Shown: in pieces, positions 1 through 12,500 of the stretch | How the letters are laid out: every line of letters begins with the position of its first letter | Position numbering within the stretch: position 1 is the stretch's first letter | Assembly (NCBI GenBank): GCA_021401465.1 | Contig: JADDMT010000164.1 | Coordinates: 1-53,311, forward strand | Source: Teratosphaeria epicoccoides | Taxonomy: Eukaryota; Ascomycota; Dothideomycetes; Mycosphaerellales; Teratosphaeriaceae | Direction of reading: 5' to 3' | DNA length: 53,311 nucleotides | Notes under the pieces: model-generated | What the model saw: the letters and a program-made list of their open reading frames with translations, nothing else | Database searches by the model: none | What the model was told of the DNA's origin: nothing | Made by a program: the position numbers and the translations under genes

Positions 1-199
1 ACTCCTATCTATAATTTTCTGCAGTGGCTTGTAGTCACCACATACGCTACTGCGGTGTTCTCGTGATACAGGCTCGTCTTACATCGGACACCTTACCTCG
101 CGACCAGTGGGACTCACCAAACAATAACAAGACTTTCTTGTCGACGAGCACAACACTGCGTGATGCGCTGACAGACATTTTACTTGCAATACGAGCGTC

Positions 200-3100
200 A
201 TGAAGATCACCGAGCTGGTCATTGATGGCTTCAAGTCGTACGCCGTGCGCACTGTCATCTCCGGCTGGGACAGCACCTTCAACGCCATCACCGGTCTGAA
301 CGGATCTGGAAAGTCGAACATCCTCGACTCGATCTGTTTCTGCCTGGGAATCGGTCGCTTTGAGCTTCTACGCGCAAATGGCGGCGCAAGCGATCTCATC
401 TACAAGCGTGGTCAAGCTGGTGTCACAAAGGCCTCGGTCACGCTGGTGTTCGACAATAGCGACAAGTCGAAGAGCCCAATTGGCTTCGAGGACTACGCCA
501 GTATCAGCGTAACGAGACAGATCGTGTTGGGCGGCACGAGCAAGTACCTGATCAATGGGCATCGAGCGCAGCAGCAGACAGTGCAGAACCTCTTCCAGAG
601 TGTCCAGCTCAACATCAACAACCCGAATTTCCTGATCATGCAAGGTAAGATCACCAAGGTGCTGAACATGAAGAGTACGGAGATCCTGGGCATGGTGGAA
701 GAGGCTGCGGGGACGCGCATGTTTGAGGACAGACGAGAAAAAGCATTTAAGACGATGGCAAAGAAGCAGGCCAAGGTTGAGGAGATTGAAGGTCTGCTGA
801 AGGAAGAGATTGAGCCGAAGCTGGACAAGTTGCGAAACGAGAAAAGGGCTTTCTTGGAGTTCCAGAGCACACAGTCAGATCTCGAGCGTTTACAAAAGTT
901 GGTGGTCGCATACGACTATGTGAAGAGTAAGCAAAAGCTTCAGCAGAGCGCGTCGGATCTGCAGGCGAAGAGGGAGCGTGCAGAAGAGCTCGAGGCGAAT
1001 AGAGACAAGCTTGAGCGTGAGATCGGTGTGCTTGAGGAAGACATGGAGAAGGTACGCGCGTCAAGAGACAAGGAGTTGCGAAAAGGCGGCAAGTTTGCAA
1101 AGCTCGAGGAGGCTGTCAAGCAGCACTCACATGAAGTGGTAAGATTGGCGACAGTCATCGACTTAAAGAAGGCGTCGATGAAGGAAGAGGAGGAGCGGCT
1201 TGCCAAAGCGCAAGCCAGTGCCAAAGACCTCGAGAATCAGCTGAAGCAAAAGTCAGATGCGCACGTCAAGCTTCAACAGAAGTTTGGAGAGTCGTACAAG
1301 GAGCTGGACGAGCAGAAAGCCGAGGTGGAGAAGAAGGAGGAGTTGCTACAGACACTGCAGACAGGTATATCATCAAACGCAGGCTCTGATGGCGGTTATG
1401 CGGGGCAGCTTGCTTCTGCACGAGAAAAGGCGAGCAAGGCTGGCACTGAAGTTGAGCAAGCGAAACTCAAGGTCTCGCATTTAGAGGCGCGCATCAAGGA
1501 GGATGAGCCACGTGCGAAGAAGGCTGAAAAGGAGAACTCGACTTTGATCAGCGACCTCGAGACGCTACGAACGCAGGCTGAGGAACTGCGAAAGGCGTTG
1601 AACCAGCTTGGATTTGAGCGAGGTCGAGAAGAACAGCAACAGAGTGAGAAAGCGCAGCTGGAGAAGCGCATTCGCACGCTTCAAGGAGAGGCAGAGGCGC
1701 TCCGACGAAAGGTGGCAGGTCTGGACTTTTCATATTCGGATCCGTCACCAAGCTTCGACAGAAGGCGGGTCAAAGGTCTGGTAGCACAGCTTTTCAACCT
1801 GCCAAAAGATAAGTCAGAAGCAGGTACAGCTCTTGAAATCTGCGCTGGTGGCCGACTGTACAACGTTGTCGTTGACAACGCTGAGACCGGTACGCAGCTG
1901 CTACAAAATGGCAAGCTCAGGCGACGGGTCACTATTGTGCCTCTTGACAAGATTGCGGCCAGTCGTGCGTCGGGCGACAAAGTGGCAGCAGCGCAGAAGC
2001 TCGCGCCAGGAAAGGTCCATCTTGCGCTCACCTTGATTGGGTATGCGCATGAGGTAGAGAAGGCCATGGAGTTCGTCTTCGGCAACACTTTAGTCGCTGC
2101 AGATGCATCGACAGCCAAGAAAGTCACATTCGATCCTGCTGTCCGGTTGAAAAGTGTGACATTGGAAGGCGACGTCTACGATCCAAGCGGTACACTCTCC
2201 GGTGGGTCTGCGGCGCAAGGCTCAGGTGTGCTGCTCACTCTCCAGAAGCTACATGCCATCACCCAAGAGCTGGAGAAGGAGGAAGAGAAGCTGGCCAAGC
2301 TTGAGCACACAATGGCAAAAGAGGCCCAGATAATGAAGTCTGCAAAAAAGATCCAGCAAGAGCTTGACTTAAAGACGCACGAAATCCAATTGGCAGAATC
2401 GCAGATCGCTTCGAACTCATCCTCCAGCATCATCGCATCGGTCCGGGAAATGAAGGAGACCACCTCCACGTTGAAGACTAACATTGCCGACGCGCAAAAG
2501 CGAAAGCAGGACGCTGACGCTGAGGCGAAGAAGATCGAGAAGGAGATGAAGGATTTCTCCTCGAACAAGACTGGCAAGCTTGACCAGCTGTCCAAGGACC
2601 TGGACAAGCTGAAGAAGAGTCTGGCGAAGGCGCAAGCTGCTATTAAGCCAATGCAGCAAGAAATGCGCGATGCATCGATAGAGGCCGAGCAGACGGGCTC
2701 TGATCTTTCAGCTGCGCAAGAGGAGTTGCAAGACGCTGAGACGACTCTCGCGGGGCACAAGGAGGAAATGGCCGCTTTGGATGCAGAGGCTACGCAAGCG
2801 AAAGAGCATCACGATGTAGCACAAGCCGAGCTGAACGACGAGCGAGCAAAACTTTCAGGCTTCGACGAGGAGATCGCGGACCTGGAAGGCGCATCCAGGC
2901 GCAAGAGTCAACAAATTGCTGATGAGAAGCTTGAGGCGCAGAAACTCGGCCATGCCATCGATAACTTCTCGAAACAGCAGCAGCAAGCGCAGCAAATCCT
3001 GACGACAATGGAGAAGGAACATGACTGGATTCACGAAGAGGCGTCGTCCTTCGGCAGGCCAAACACTCCTTATGACTTCAATGGACAGAACATGAGCGAG

Positions 3101-3789
3101 TGCAAGTCAAATCTGAAGACCATCACTGAGCGCTTCATAGGCATGAAGAAGAAGATCAATCCTGCCGTGATGGCTACCATCGATTCTGTTGAGAAGAAGG
3201 AGTCTAGTCTCAAGCAGATGATGCGCACTGTCATCAAGGACAAGCGAAAGATTGAAGAGACCATCAGCAGTCTCGACGAGTACAAGAAGGAGGCCTTGGA
3301 GAAAACGTGGCGCAAAGTCAATGAGGATTTTGGCTTGATATTTAATGACTTGCTGCCTGGCAATACTGCCAAGCTTGACCCGCCTGAAGGCAAGGCAATT
3401 AGTGATGGCTTGGAGGTCAAGGTCTGCTTAGGCAAGGTTTGGAAGCAATCACTGACGGAGCTTTCGGGTGGTCAAAGGTACGTTCATCTCATGATTGAAT
3501 TTGCAGACTCACTAACTTGGACAGATCGCTCATCGCCCTCTCCCTGATCCTCTCCCTCCTGCAGTACTCACCTGCACCAATGTACATCCTGGACGAAGTC
3601 GATGCAGCGCTGGATCTCTCGCATACCCAGAATATTGGCAGACTAATCCGCACGAGGTTCAAAGGCTCGCAATTCATTGTAGTGAGCTTGAAGGACGGTA
3701 TGTTTGGAAACGCGAACAGGATATTCAGGACGAGGTTCATGGACGGCACAAGCGTAGTCCAGGTGCTTGGACCTGGCGATGTAAAATGA
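200..3789 (+). CDS. SMC2: SMC2, condensin ATPase subunit
   Basis: Structural maintenance of chromosomes protein 2, the SMC2 partner of SMC4 in condensin, which compacts mitotic chromosomes. Two exons, 200-3477 and 3525-3789, are joined across a 47-bp intron (branch CTAAC at 3511-3515), giving 1180 aa, the normal family length. The N-terminal head has Walker A (GLNGSGKS, residues 32-39). Two long coiled coils flank a hinge around residues 515-680, which is followed by the SMC2-like TLSGGS stretch. The C-terminal head has the ABC signature LSGGQR ending at about residue 1093, split by the intron, and Walker B ILDEVD near 1114-1119. The start is the first ATG and begins the canonical MKITELVIDGFKSY. 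The short C-terminal ORF at 3517 is exon 2, not a separate gene. No damage is seen. SMC2 rather than another SMC is inferred from the N-terminus and hinge. Confidence 0.96.
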
Positions 3790-4141
3790 TGTCTCTACTA
3801 TTGCGGTGCGTTGGGATCGGGCGGGATCTGATGTAAGGCGTTGGGTGGTGTGGGCCTCGTAGGCCCTCTGATGATACCCATATTCTACTGCACAGGAATA
3901 CTTCGACTTCTGCTTGACAGGATGCGCTTGAGGTTCATTTGAAATAATTATGGGCATGCTTTGGAAGTCCTTTCCCTAGCTCCACGCCTGGACGTCATTT
4001 TCAAACGCTGTACTGGGTGGGATTTGCTGGAGATAACATTAGGAAGTTAGTAAGGATATGTCCACTGCTTTCCAAATTGCTCTCAACCTATCCTGAACGG
4101 CAGAAACACTCAAGACGAGCAAGACAGCGGAAGAAGCCAGT
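3790..4141. other. intergenic, SMC2 3' side and GST promoter
   Basis: About 350 bp between two genes in the same direction. No convincing ORF, RNA gene or repeat is visible. Confidence 0.6.
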
Positions 4142-4849
4142 ATGGCACCCAAGATCACACTTTACTTCCTGCAAGCCTCGCGCTCGATTCGCACTGCCTG
4201 GCTGCTGGAAGAGCTCGGCTTGGAGTACGACGTGAAGTTCGCCAATCGCGAGAAACAAAAAGCACCGCAATGGCTCAAAGATGAGGCTGGTGGGCTTGGG
4301 AAGTTTCCAACATTGAAAGATGGCGACACGCTGTTCTATGAGTCTGGTAACATCACAGAGTACTCCACCACATGTATCGTGCCTGCAAGATGTCGAATTG
4401 ACGTAGCTCGCAGATACCTCGTAGACACATACGACAAGCAGCACAAGCTCCTCCCAGCACCGGGCGACCCAAAGCGCTACCAGCTGCTCCAATGGGTGCA
4501 CGCAGCCGAAGCGACCTTCGCGCTCCACGCGCTCGCAATCCTGTACATGAAGTGGTTCGCGAATGCGGATGCTGCAGCCATGGAGAAAGCTTCCGTCAAT
4601 GTGCAGAAGGACTTGGACTACTTGGAGTCTGAGCTGAAGAAGAGCGGAGGGAAGTTCCTGTGCGGCAGCGATGTGCCCACGGCCGCGGATGCGATGATGG
4701 AGTTTTCGGTGGATTTCATTTTTGCGAGGGAGCTAGGGACGGCGCCGAGGGGAGCACAGGGGTGGCCGAGGGTGCAGCAGTATCTGAAGGATTGTCAGGC
4801 GACGGCGACGTGGAAGAAGGCGGCGGAGAAGACGGGGCACAAGTTGTAG
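4142..4849 (+). CDS. glutathione S-transferase, GTT1-like
   Basis: Cytosolic-type GST with a thioredoxin-fold N-terminal domain (residues 1 to about 80; SRSIRTAWLLEELGL near the glutathione site, then GKFPTL and FYESG) and an all-helical C-terminal domain. It conjugates glutathione to electrophiles; the N-terminal pattern is most like the fungal GTT1 group. The whole span reads as one 235-aa ORF, but residues 74-91 interrupt a conserved run. Removing 4360-4413 (54 bp, GT...AG) restores ITEYLVDTYD and gives 217 aa, the usual length. Exons are therefore 4142-4359 and 4414-4849. The intron is a multiple of three and has no stop, so retention would add 18 residues in frame. Class assignment is by eye. 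Confidence 0.88.
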   Translation: MAPKITLYFLQASRSIRTAWLLEELGLEYDVKFANREKQKAPQWLKDEAGGLGKFPTLKDGDTLFYESGNITEYSTTCIVPARCRIDVARRYLVDTYDKQHKLLPAPGDPKRYQLLQWVHAAEATFALHALAILYMKWFANADAAAMEKASVNVQKDLDYLESELKKSGGKFLCGSDVPTAADAMMEFSVDFIFARELGTAPRGAQGWPRVQQYLKDCQATATWKKAAEKTGHKL

Positions 4850-5139
4850 TAGACCTGTCTGTTTCTTCGAGACGGCGGTTCTTGCTCTAGATGTTGCGCC
4901 GGCCCTGCATGTGCCCACCATGGCACGCCCCCACGTTGCATATGTGCGTCATCCCATTGCCCCCACTGCCTACCTACCTAGGTGGGTAAGGTTACATGTT
5001 TGCTCACTGCTCACGAGGCCTGTTGTGTTCACGTTGACCAAGATAAAGAGTATCGACAACCCTCGGCCACCTGAATTCACAGCACTCCTACTATTCACAA
5101 GCGTGGCCAGACCAACACAAGTCACCCAGCACAATCACA

Positions 5140-5560
5140 ATGCCTGCGCAACAGTCCGCCGAGTTTAAGAAGGCCGTCGAGGACAGCCGCAAGCTGAAGG
5201 CCAAGCCATCCGATAACGAGCTGCTCGAGGTATCACCACCAATCCAGACTTCGCAACTCCCATGACTGACGCGTATGCCTCACAGCTCTACGGGCTCTTC
5301 AAGCAAGGTACCCAGGACCCGCCATTCGAGGATACCAAGGCTCCCGGCATGTTTGAGCTGAAGGCAAGTCTTACACCACCAACCCGACGCATTATATGTC
5401 ATGGCAATAGTATACTGACGACGCCTCGATGACACAGGAGAAGGCCAAGCGCGGCGCGTGGCAGAAGCTTGTGGACGCCAAGGTCACCCCAGAGGATGCG
5501 CAGAAGCGATACGTGCAGCTAGTCGAGGACTTGAAGAAGAAGCATGGTTTTGAGGAATGA
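5140..5560 (+). CDS. ACB1: acyl-CoA-binding protein
   Basis: Small cytosolic protein (96 aa) that binds medium- and long-chain acyl-CoA esters and delivers them for lipid metabolism. Three exons: 5140-5229, 5286-5363 and 5438-5560. The product carries the family pattern: an N-terminal helix with FKKAVEDSRKL, then LYGLFKQGTQ, GMFELKEKAKRGAW, and a C-terminal QKRYVQLVEDLKKKHGF helix. Length matches the 86-100 aa family. The second intron (5364-5437) starts with GC, not GT: the donor AAG|GCAAGT is the classic GC-AG donor, and no nearby GT keeps both the frame and the conserved junction. The ATG is the first in a CACAATG context. No damage is seen. Confidence 0.93.
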
Positions 5561-6512
5561 GTAGTGAGGTAGCCTTGCTCCGGATGAGTCGACGGGCCGG
5601 GAGGCAGCGGAAATAGGATGCTACACGATCGGGAATGAGCGACGACTGTATTCCAGAGCTTCGTACCAGGCGGTCCGGGTATCTCGCGTCTGCGAGATGC
5701 TTTGCCAGCTGACCTGTCTTGACCGAGCCGTGGAGCTCGCCATGTCCATGCTGAGTGAGCATTCACCCGCTATGTTTCATCGAGGTTCTAGCATCTCCGG
5801 GGAAACAGTGTTTCACCGCTGCTCACGGAGCTACGGCCAAGAGCTCTCATAGCGGCGCATCGAATACCTGGGCGGCTCGCCGGTCGAAGAACAACGCCTA
5901 TGTCCTTATCAGGTCTGGCACTGAATCATTCTCCTCGAAAGCTCTCGCACGTGAATAGGTTATCAGTGGTAGGTTTCCCGGCCTGTGAGGTGCCAGCTCG
6001 GTGATACCGACGGTGGTCGTCGAGCTTAACGGTCTTACACAAGACATGGCACGATCAGCTCAGCCGCTCGTGCTTTGATTGGTAAGGTCCAGCTACTTCC
6101 CACATTCGCACATAGCGACCGCCTCCCCTCGAGCGGACCCTGGCAACAGACCCGACCAGGTTCTAACCAATAGGTCGTCTCTCCGCAAGACAACTTCATT
6201 TATTTCTGGCATGAATCAAGTTGTTGACATGGTCGAGGCCGACCCTATGGTGTACGATCTTGACGCCTCACTGTTCAGTCGTAAAGTCAAGACATGATCT
6301 AGGCACACCTTGCTCATACATGTAGCGATGGGGTCCGTGAGGTCCCGTGGCCGACTCTCCCTCTTCGCAGTGCCTACACCTGTCGCAAATCCAGTGCAAC
6401 AATCACAGCTCCAGAGCTCTGTGCCTCCACACAACTCCACACACGTCTCTTTCCACGCCTTCCCCGAACTCAGCGGATGCTCAATAGCGAGCAAACCACA
6501 ACAGCAAGCGCT
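5561..6512. other. intergenic, no gene seen
   Basis: About 950 bp between the acyl-CoA-binding protein and the small secreted protein. Short ORFs on both strands lack recognisable domains, signal peptides or plausible splicing. Nothing supportable is seen beyond presumed 3' and promoter sequence. Confidence 0.5.
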
Positions 6513-6766
6513 ATGCAATCAAAGTGCTATTCCACCTTGACCGTGCTCGTATGGCTCGTCTGCCTGTCCCTGGTTGGGCAGAGCCAGGCTGAAAACGGCT
6601 GTGGCTGCGGAAGTTCGCTCCGCCATACCAACGGAGTAATCTCTCTCGAGGACACCGAACGAAGACTGACATTTCGCAGGGAAAGTACAAGTGCCAGGCG
6701 GATCCATCACCTACAGGGTGCGATCGAGAGTGCGGCCACTGCGATTGGCATAGCGCTCATGGTTGA
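6513..6766 (+). CDS. small secreted cysteine-rich protein (candidate effector-like)
   Basis: Not recognised as a known family. Starting at ATG 6513 the N-terminus is a strong signal peptide: MQSKC, then a hydrophobic LTVLVWLVCLSLVG core and a likely cut after QSQA (residue 26). Exon 1 is 6513-6635. A 44-bp intron (6636-6679, branch CTGAC, acceptor CGCAG) is phase 0, and exon 2 is 6680-6766. The product is 69 aa. The mature 43 residues hold six cysteines (CGC, KC, GC, EC, HC), enough for three disulphides. Without splicing the frame runs to 6866 but loses most cysteines, which favours the spliced model. An upstream in-frame ATG at 6477 would bury the signal peptide. Short cysteine-rich secreted proteins are often host- or competitor-facing in fungi; no function is claimed here. 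Confidence 0.6.
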
Positions 6767-7381
6767 GGGACCACTGTGCTTCTCGACGGTCTACGTAGCG
6801 GTGGGGAACGCCAGGCGAACTCGTGCTACGGAGTTGTGGGCGGGGACTAGAGGTCGTCTTTGCTGATTGCGAGAAGGTTCCGGCTCGGACGTTGGTCTCC
6901 AGGGATGAGCTGTTGCAAGAGTTTTTCTGATCCTGTCAATCATCGCCAGCCTGGCTGGTCTCCAGTAACTGTGTGAAGAAGGTACGTTTGTGCAGATAAG
7001 ACGCCAGCTGTGATGTCCAGCGAAGCACGCACGGCGACGTCTATTCGGCTCTTGGGCGTCCATCGTTTCCAGAGACCTCAGATGATATTCTGTCGCAGGT
7101 GCGTTGTTGGCACGATAGCTTAGTAGTCAGACGTCGCTTGCACGGAGCGTTGCAAGCATTGCAGCAGGGAGCTGAGCTTGGATGTTGAGTCGTTGAATGC
7201 ACAACGTTTACATTCTGACTAAACGGTTATACATGATAAAGCAGGGCGATCGTGACTGGGAGATCAAGATTGAGACCACCAACCGCTTCACCTGACCATT
7301 ATTTCATGATGTCTTCATAGCCGATGCGAGGCTCTGGACTGGCGCCGAGCTCCATGAGTTTTTTTTTCCACCGGATTCCCT
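6767..7381. other. convergent intergenic region, no gene seen
   Basis: About 600 bp between the 3' ends of the small secreted protein (+) and the acetate-transporter relative (-). No convincing ORF. A T9 run lies at 7358-7366. Confidence 0.5.
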
Positions 7382-8497
7382 TTATGCCATCGACTCCTTC
7401 ATCTTCTGCCTCTCGCTAGCACCCTTGACGAATCGCGAAAGGTCGCCAACTAAGCCAAGATTAGTACTCGTAGAGATCTTGTTGACGGCTCAAGGCAATC
7501 TTACCGGGCAGGGAGAACGGGAAGTCCAGCGAAGCAAGAAGGATGGCGGCGAAGATCCACCATCCTGCAATGTCCGTCACGAACGTGAGGGCACCCGCAG
7601 TAATCGTCAAGGTCTTGCCAAGAGCCGCGTTACCCTGGCCGATCTGCCAGTATGCGCCAGCCAAGCAGCCGAAAGCAGGGACGAGGGTCAGGAAAATGAT
7701 GAAGAACACGATGTTGGTGCGGAGCGAGCAGATCATGTAGATGAAGCACACGAGGCCCATGAACACGAAGAAGAAGGCTGAGAATTGTCAGAATCGAAGT
7801 CGTTGTCGAACATGTCGTTCGCGGATCAGCTTACCATAGCTGTTGTAGAACTCTGGGTTCTCTCCGGCAGTTGGGTACTTGCTCGTGACGAAGGCACCCT
7901 GCGCGTTGTAGACTGGCTCGAGAGTGAATCCAAATGCCAACCAGAAGGCACCGAACGAGCCGAAGACGACAAACGGGAAGGTGTTGCCAATGATCCATTC
8001 GCCGACTGACCCAAGAAGCATGAGGACGCCGCCGAAAGCGAAGAACATGCCAATGTTCGACGCACCGCTGCCGCCAGCGCCGCGCCAGCCCATGAGGATA
8101 CACGAAAGCGGAGTCAGGGAGATGAGGAAACCGATGAGGGCCAGAGGAGTCGGGTTCCCGAACTACGGGAACGCATTAGACGGCACCAAAGCGAGACCGT
8201 TGATGGCGCCTACTTACTGTCTTGCGGAGTTCACCAGCGACCTTGTTCTGAGGCGACAGGTAGATCTTTTCGAAAAGCTCGGGAGAGATTGAGAGGCTGC
8301 CGGTGGTCCGGATCCTCCTCAGCGCGTCGTCGCTATCCATGTTGTTGTCAAGGTGGTAGCCGCCTGCAAGAGTCAGCCTTGATCAATGTCATCGGGCTCT
8401 GGCACGCCGCACCGTTCTGGAAGTCCTTCTCGAGAGGCCTGTCGCCGTCAGGTTCGAGGCTGGTATTGTTCTGTGCGCCACGGTATGTGTCGGACAT
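7382..8497 (-). CDS. GPR1/FUN34/YaaH family acetate transporter
   Basis: Plasma-membrane monocarboxylate (acetate) transporter relative with six membrane helices. Five exons on the minus strand: 8497-8413, 8363-8218, 8162-7835, 7777-7505 and 7449-7382, which sum to 900 nt (299 aa), the family length. The cytosolic N-terminus has RRIRTTGSLSISPELFEKIY. The signature loop FGNPTPLALIGF opens helix 1, followed by GMFFAFGGVLMLLGSVGEW and further hydrophobic segments. The last intron (7450-7504) joins LP to VGDLSRFVKGAS, a typical C-terminus; reading through instead would end after KIALSRQQ and fits less well. All introns have GT-AG ends. Such genes are usually induced by acetate or starvation. The substrate is not provable from sequence. 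Confidence 0.92.
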
Positions 8498-9594
8498 TCT
8501 CCCGGGTGGGTGGGTATTCCTGGTTGGCTCACGGCGAAATCAACGACGACCTTTCTGCGTCCCTGACAGTCGCGACACACCCCGACGATGAGGATGCAGG
8601 AAAGGATACAGGCCTAATCGACTTGCGGCAGGGGTTCTTAACTTCTTGTTGCTGTTGCTGTCGAGCACGGACTTGGTAGGCTCCGCACTTCCATCAACAC
8701 AAACCTAGGCCGGTCCACGGGTGCGAATCACACGCCATCTTCTGACTTTCCGTCACCGAAAACGACTCCTCAATCGGGGGGGGGGGGGGCTCGTAGCCCT
8801 TGCCCCGAGCCGCACAGTGCGCATAACCACTGCGTCTTGCAATACGAAAGTGCCGCGCATGCCGGACGCATGTCAACGCTATCCCATATCGGACTCGGCG
8901 ATCTTGCGTCAAACAAGAAGATTGGCTTGCGAGTCACAGTCTCGTGTATCCAAGACGGTGTGAGCTACAAGACAGCTGCGAGTCGCTGCTACGAACAACG
9001 GACAGACGGATGCGGAGGCAGACCTGCCTGGAATGATCGATCTATGCGGGGAAAGTCCGAGCTTTGTGGAGATTTGAAGCATAATCAGCCACCAATCTGG
9101 GGTATTATAGGTTGGCCAGGCTGAACTCGAATAAACCCAGCCAGCTCCTGCACCATAGGACCCTGGTCCATTGGTGACCACGAAGCTTGGTGCAATCAAC
9201 CAGATCGGGGTTACAGATGGTTCGGGGAATCAGGGGGTGGTCCAGATGCGACTCTGTCGATATCTCGGGCGGGGAGGAGGGGGAGGAGGCCCCAACTCCT
9301 CCACCGAGTTGCTGTCTGATTGACCATGGCGTCGAGATTGACTGAGCAAAAGCAGTAATGTGAGCAACAGATCATGACAGCATGCGCGTGTTCGAAATGA
9401 TCGAGTAGCAAAGCTGTGGAGAGAGATTCGAGCGATGCTACAAGGAGCGGCGAGTATCCACTTCTGCCACATCGATCATGAGAGGAGCGCAACCCCATCA
9501 ACGCCATCATCCAAGCCGTCACCTCATGCAAACATGGACTCTCATTGTCGATCCGCTCGATCCGGCTTCCACCGTGCGCCAATGCCTGTTTTGC
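8498..9594. other. intergenic, promoter side of the transporter
   Basis: About 1.1 kb between the transporter start and the stop of the next minus-strand gene. It contains a G14 homopolymer and no convincing gene; ORFs on both strands lack domains. Confidence 0.5.
8776..8789 (+). repeat. poly-G tract (14 nt)
   Basis: Uninterrupted run of 14 G upstream of the transporter. It is a likely slippage or assembly-error site and may be a G-quadruplex-prone element. No function is assigned. Confidence 0.8.
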
Positions 9595-12500
9595 TCACTC
9601 CCACCTCCCACCTCCCCTCTTCCCATCCAAAATCTCCTGCCAGCGCTTCCTCTCCTCCAACGAATGCTTGCCCAGAATCGCCTCATACCGCTTCCGCTCC
9701 TCGACATCCTTCCTCGCAGCCTCCGCCACGGCACCAATTCCATACGCCGTCAACGACGCCACGAAGCCGACTCCCAGCGCCCATTTCACCGCGCCGCCTC
9801 TCCTCTGCTCCTTCTCATCTCTCTGGGCTTTGCGCTGGTGGCGTGCGTGCTTCTTCTCATTCCACGTGTGACGAGTGCCGGTGAAGTGGTCCTCTTGCCG
9901 GCGCACCTTGGGTGCTGGCCTCGTCGTCTCCTCGGGTTCGGTAGTAGCGGCCGCCTTGGACGTGCCGTCGATTGGGTTGGCGCGGTTCTGCATGGCTCGG
10001 TCGTAAGCATGTGCCGCTTCCTGGGCCAAAGCGTTTTCCTTCGGCATCATCTGGCCGTTCTCGATACTCGTCGGATCATACGGCTTGGCCGAAGGAGGAT
10101 ACTTGTCACAGTAGTTTGCAGCTTCTTGGGCAAGCGAGTTTTCCTTAGGTGTTATACCTAGCAAGTCATGCTCGTGTAGACCGATCGTCTCATCCGCGGG
10201 CTTGGCCGGGATGGCAGTCTGAGACGCTGCGACAGCAGTCTTGACCTTTTTGAATACCAGCAGATCGCGGGTGCCGTAGATGACTTGGTACCCATCTTTC
10301 TGGAGCTCAGCAAAGTACGGGACGAACCTGGCTGGCTGATACAGTTGGGACAGGGCCTGAGGGATGGAGATGGCAGTCTCGCTGCCGCTGGAGTTCGATG
10401 TCGTGGTTGCAGTCGACATCTTGTCATTGCCCGAGTCGTAGGCGAGAACCTTGTATAAAGGCGGCTCTTCCCACGAGGCGTCTGTAGCTGTCTTCACTTC
10501 GGCGGACTCGACGGACGTCCTTGCCTCTGCTGGCGGACTCGTACCCACGAGCTTGGCCGCCTTGTCGCTTGTCGGCTCGGAAGGAGGCGCAACCTCAACA
10601 TTGCGCTTCAAGCTCTCAGCGGTCGCATTGCGCAGCTTTGATTGTTCCTCTAGCGTCGTTCTAGCACGTGCATCGCGGGCTTCTTGCTCTTGCTTCACGA
10701 GTTCCGCCTCGAGGCCATCGCGCTTGAAATGGTACGCCCCTTCCCGAGAATTGTCATGTTGCGCCGAAGCGGTGCCAAGTGCGGAATCACAAGGGATTTC
10801 GACAGCCTGTGTCGACTCGCACGGCTTCAATGGTTTCGATTTGTAGGCGCTTAGAGCAGCCTCGACAGCATCGGGCCTCGTTGACTTGGCGTTATTGATT
10901 AGTGTTGCGGGCTTGTATCGTGCTCGTGCTTCATCACGAACAGTGTCTGCCGCGGCTGTTGAGACCGACACGTCCTTCTTGGTGGGCAGTGTCTGCTCCG
11001 CCTGAGCCGACCCTGAAGCGGACTTGCCCGGCTGGCGTGGGTTGTATTGGGCCAGTGCCTCATCCCTTGCCTTATTACCAACATCTTCCGATTCTATAAT
11101 GTCTATCTGCGACCGTAGCTTCTGCTTGATCTTGTCCAAGCTCGAGCGGTCGGCAGTCGTGGCTGGTGGCTGCCGGTGTTTCGTGTCAATGATGCCGTAC
11201 GCCTTTTCGTAGATATCTCGGACCTCTTTGACCAGCGCCTGGTCTCTAGCTTTTTGCTCAGCCTGCTCAAGTCTCTCGGCTGCAGCTCCTGTAGTCGGTC
11301 TCTTGTACCACTTGCCACTGTCCGCAAACTTCGTAATGTTGGTACAGAAGTCACCCTCGCCGCGACCCTCCTTTAGTGGGTGCGCCTCGGTATTGGCAGG
11401 CTTTGCGGAAGGTGTGCCGTTGCCTGAAGCTCTCTGCGTCTTCTCAAGTTCTGCTTCCAGGAATCGAATGCGCTCAACGTGCTTCATGCTGTGCACTGCG
11501 CTCTGCTTGTAGGCTGTGTCAAGCTCTTGTCTCAAGCTTCGAAGCTTGTGGGCATATCTGGACTCGTGGGCTTGCATCTTGAACTTGTGTTCCTTGACCT
11601 CGGCCTCCAACATCTCCTTTGCCTTGCGAAGCTTCTCCGTACGCCTGACCTCTTCAGGGGAAGGCTGCGGCTGCGAGGCTTCCCAGGCAGCCTTCTTTGC
11701 ATTCATGTCATCGATCCATCGACCTGTTGGAGCGCAATATGGTCGCGTGGGAGAGGTGCGCTTGACACGATGTTCTTGCAGCAGATCAGCTTGTCTCGCC
11801 CAGTCCTTGGGTACGCTGCTTGCGGTCCCGATAGGCTCTGTCGACTCATGCGCTGCAGAATCATCAAGCTCTTCCAGTTCCTTGGACTGCATTCGATCAA
11901 GAGATGGTTGCAAGATTGGCGCCTTCTCCTTTTCTTGTCGCGCAGCCTCGTAGCGTCCCAGTGCAGTCGCCAGGCGAGTTTTGGAGCTAGGCTCGCCAGC
12001 CTGCTTGCAGCTTGATGGTGGGGCGACTTGTCCGTCTGGAGATGCTGACGGTGCGTTGACGTCTACGATCTTGTGGTTCAGATCAGCAAGATTGCGCTTC
12101 TGACCCTCGATGTGGAACAATCCGTGCTCATCACGTAGCAGCTCAGCCTTCCTCTTCTCCGAAGCGCTCAGTTCGCGCTCTGAGATCATTGCTTGCTCTG
12201 CCTGATCCCACTGAGACTGTTTCTGCTCCGTCATTGGCTTATGGCGATGCCGCAGCTTGCTCCACGCGTCCTCGTAGTCGTAATCAGTGGCGGTTGATTT
12301 CTTGTCAAAGTCATTTTCCAAGGCTGTCTTCCCTGAAGAAATCGACACGGGTGCCAAAGACCGCTGGACTTTACCCATTGATGCCCTTACATTATCTGCT
12401 GTAATCCGGTCAATATCATTCGCGGGCAGGTTGTCTAGAGCCGCGGGCTTTCTTGGATTCGTGGGCGCTTGAGCCACGTCTTCCTGGTCGTATGGAGTGC

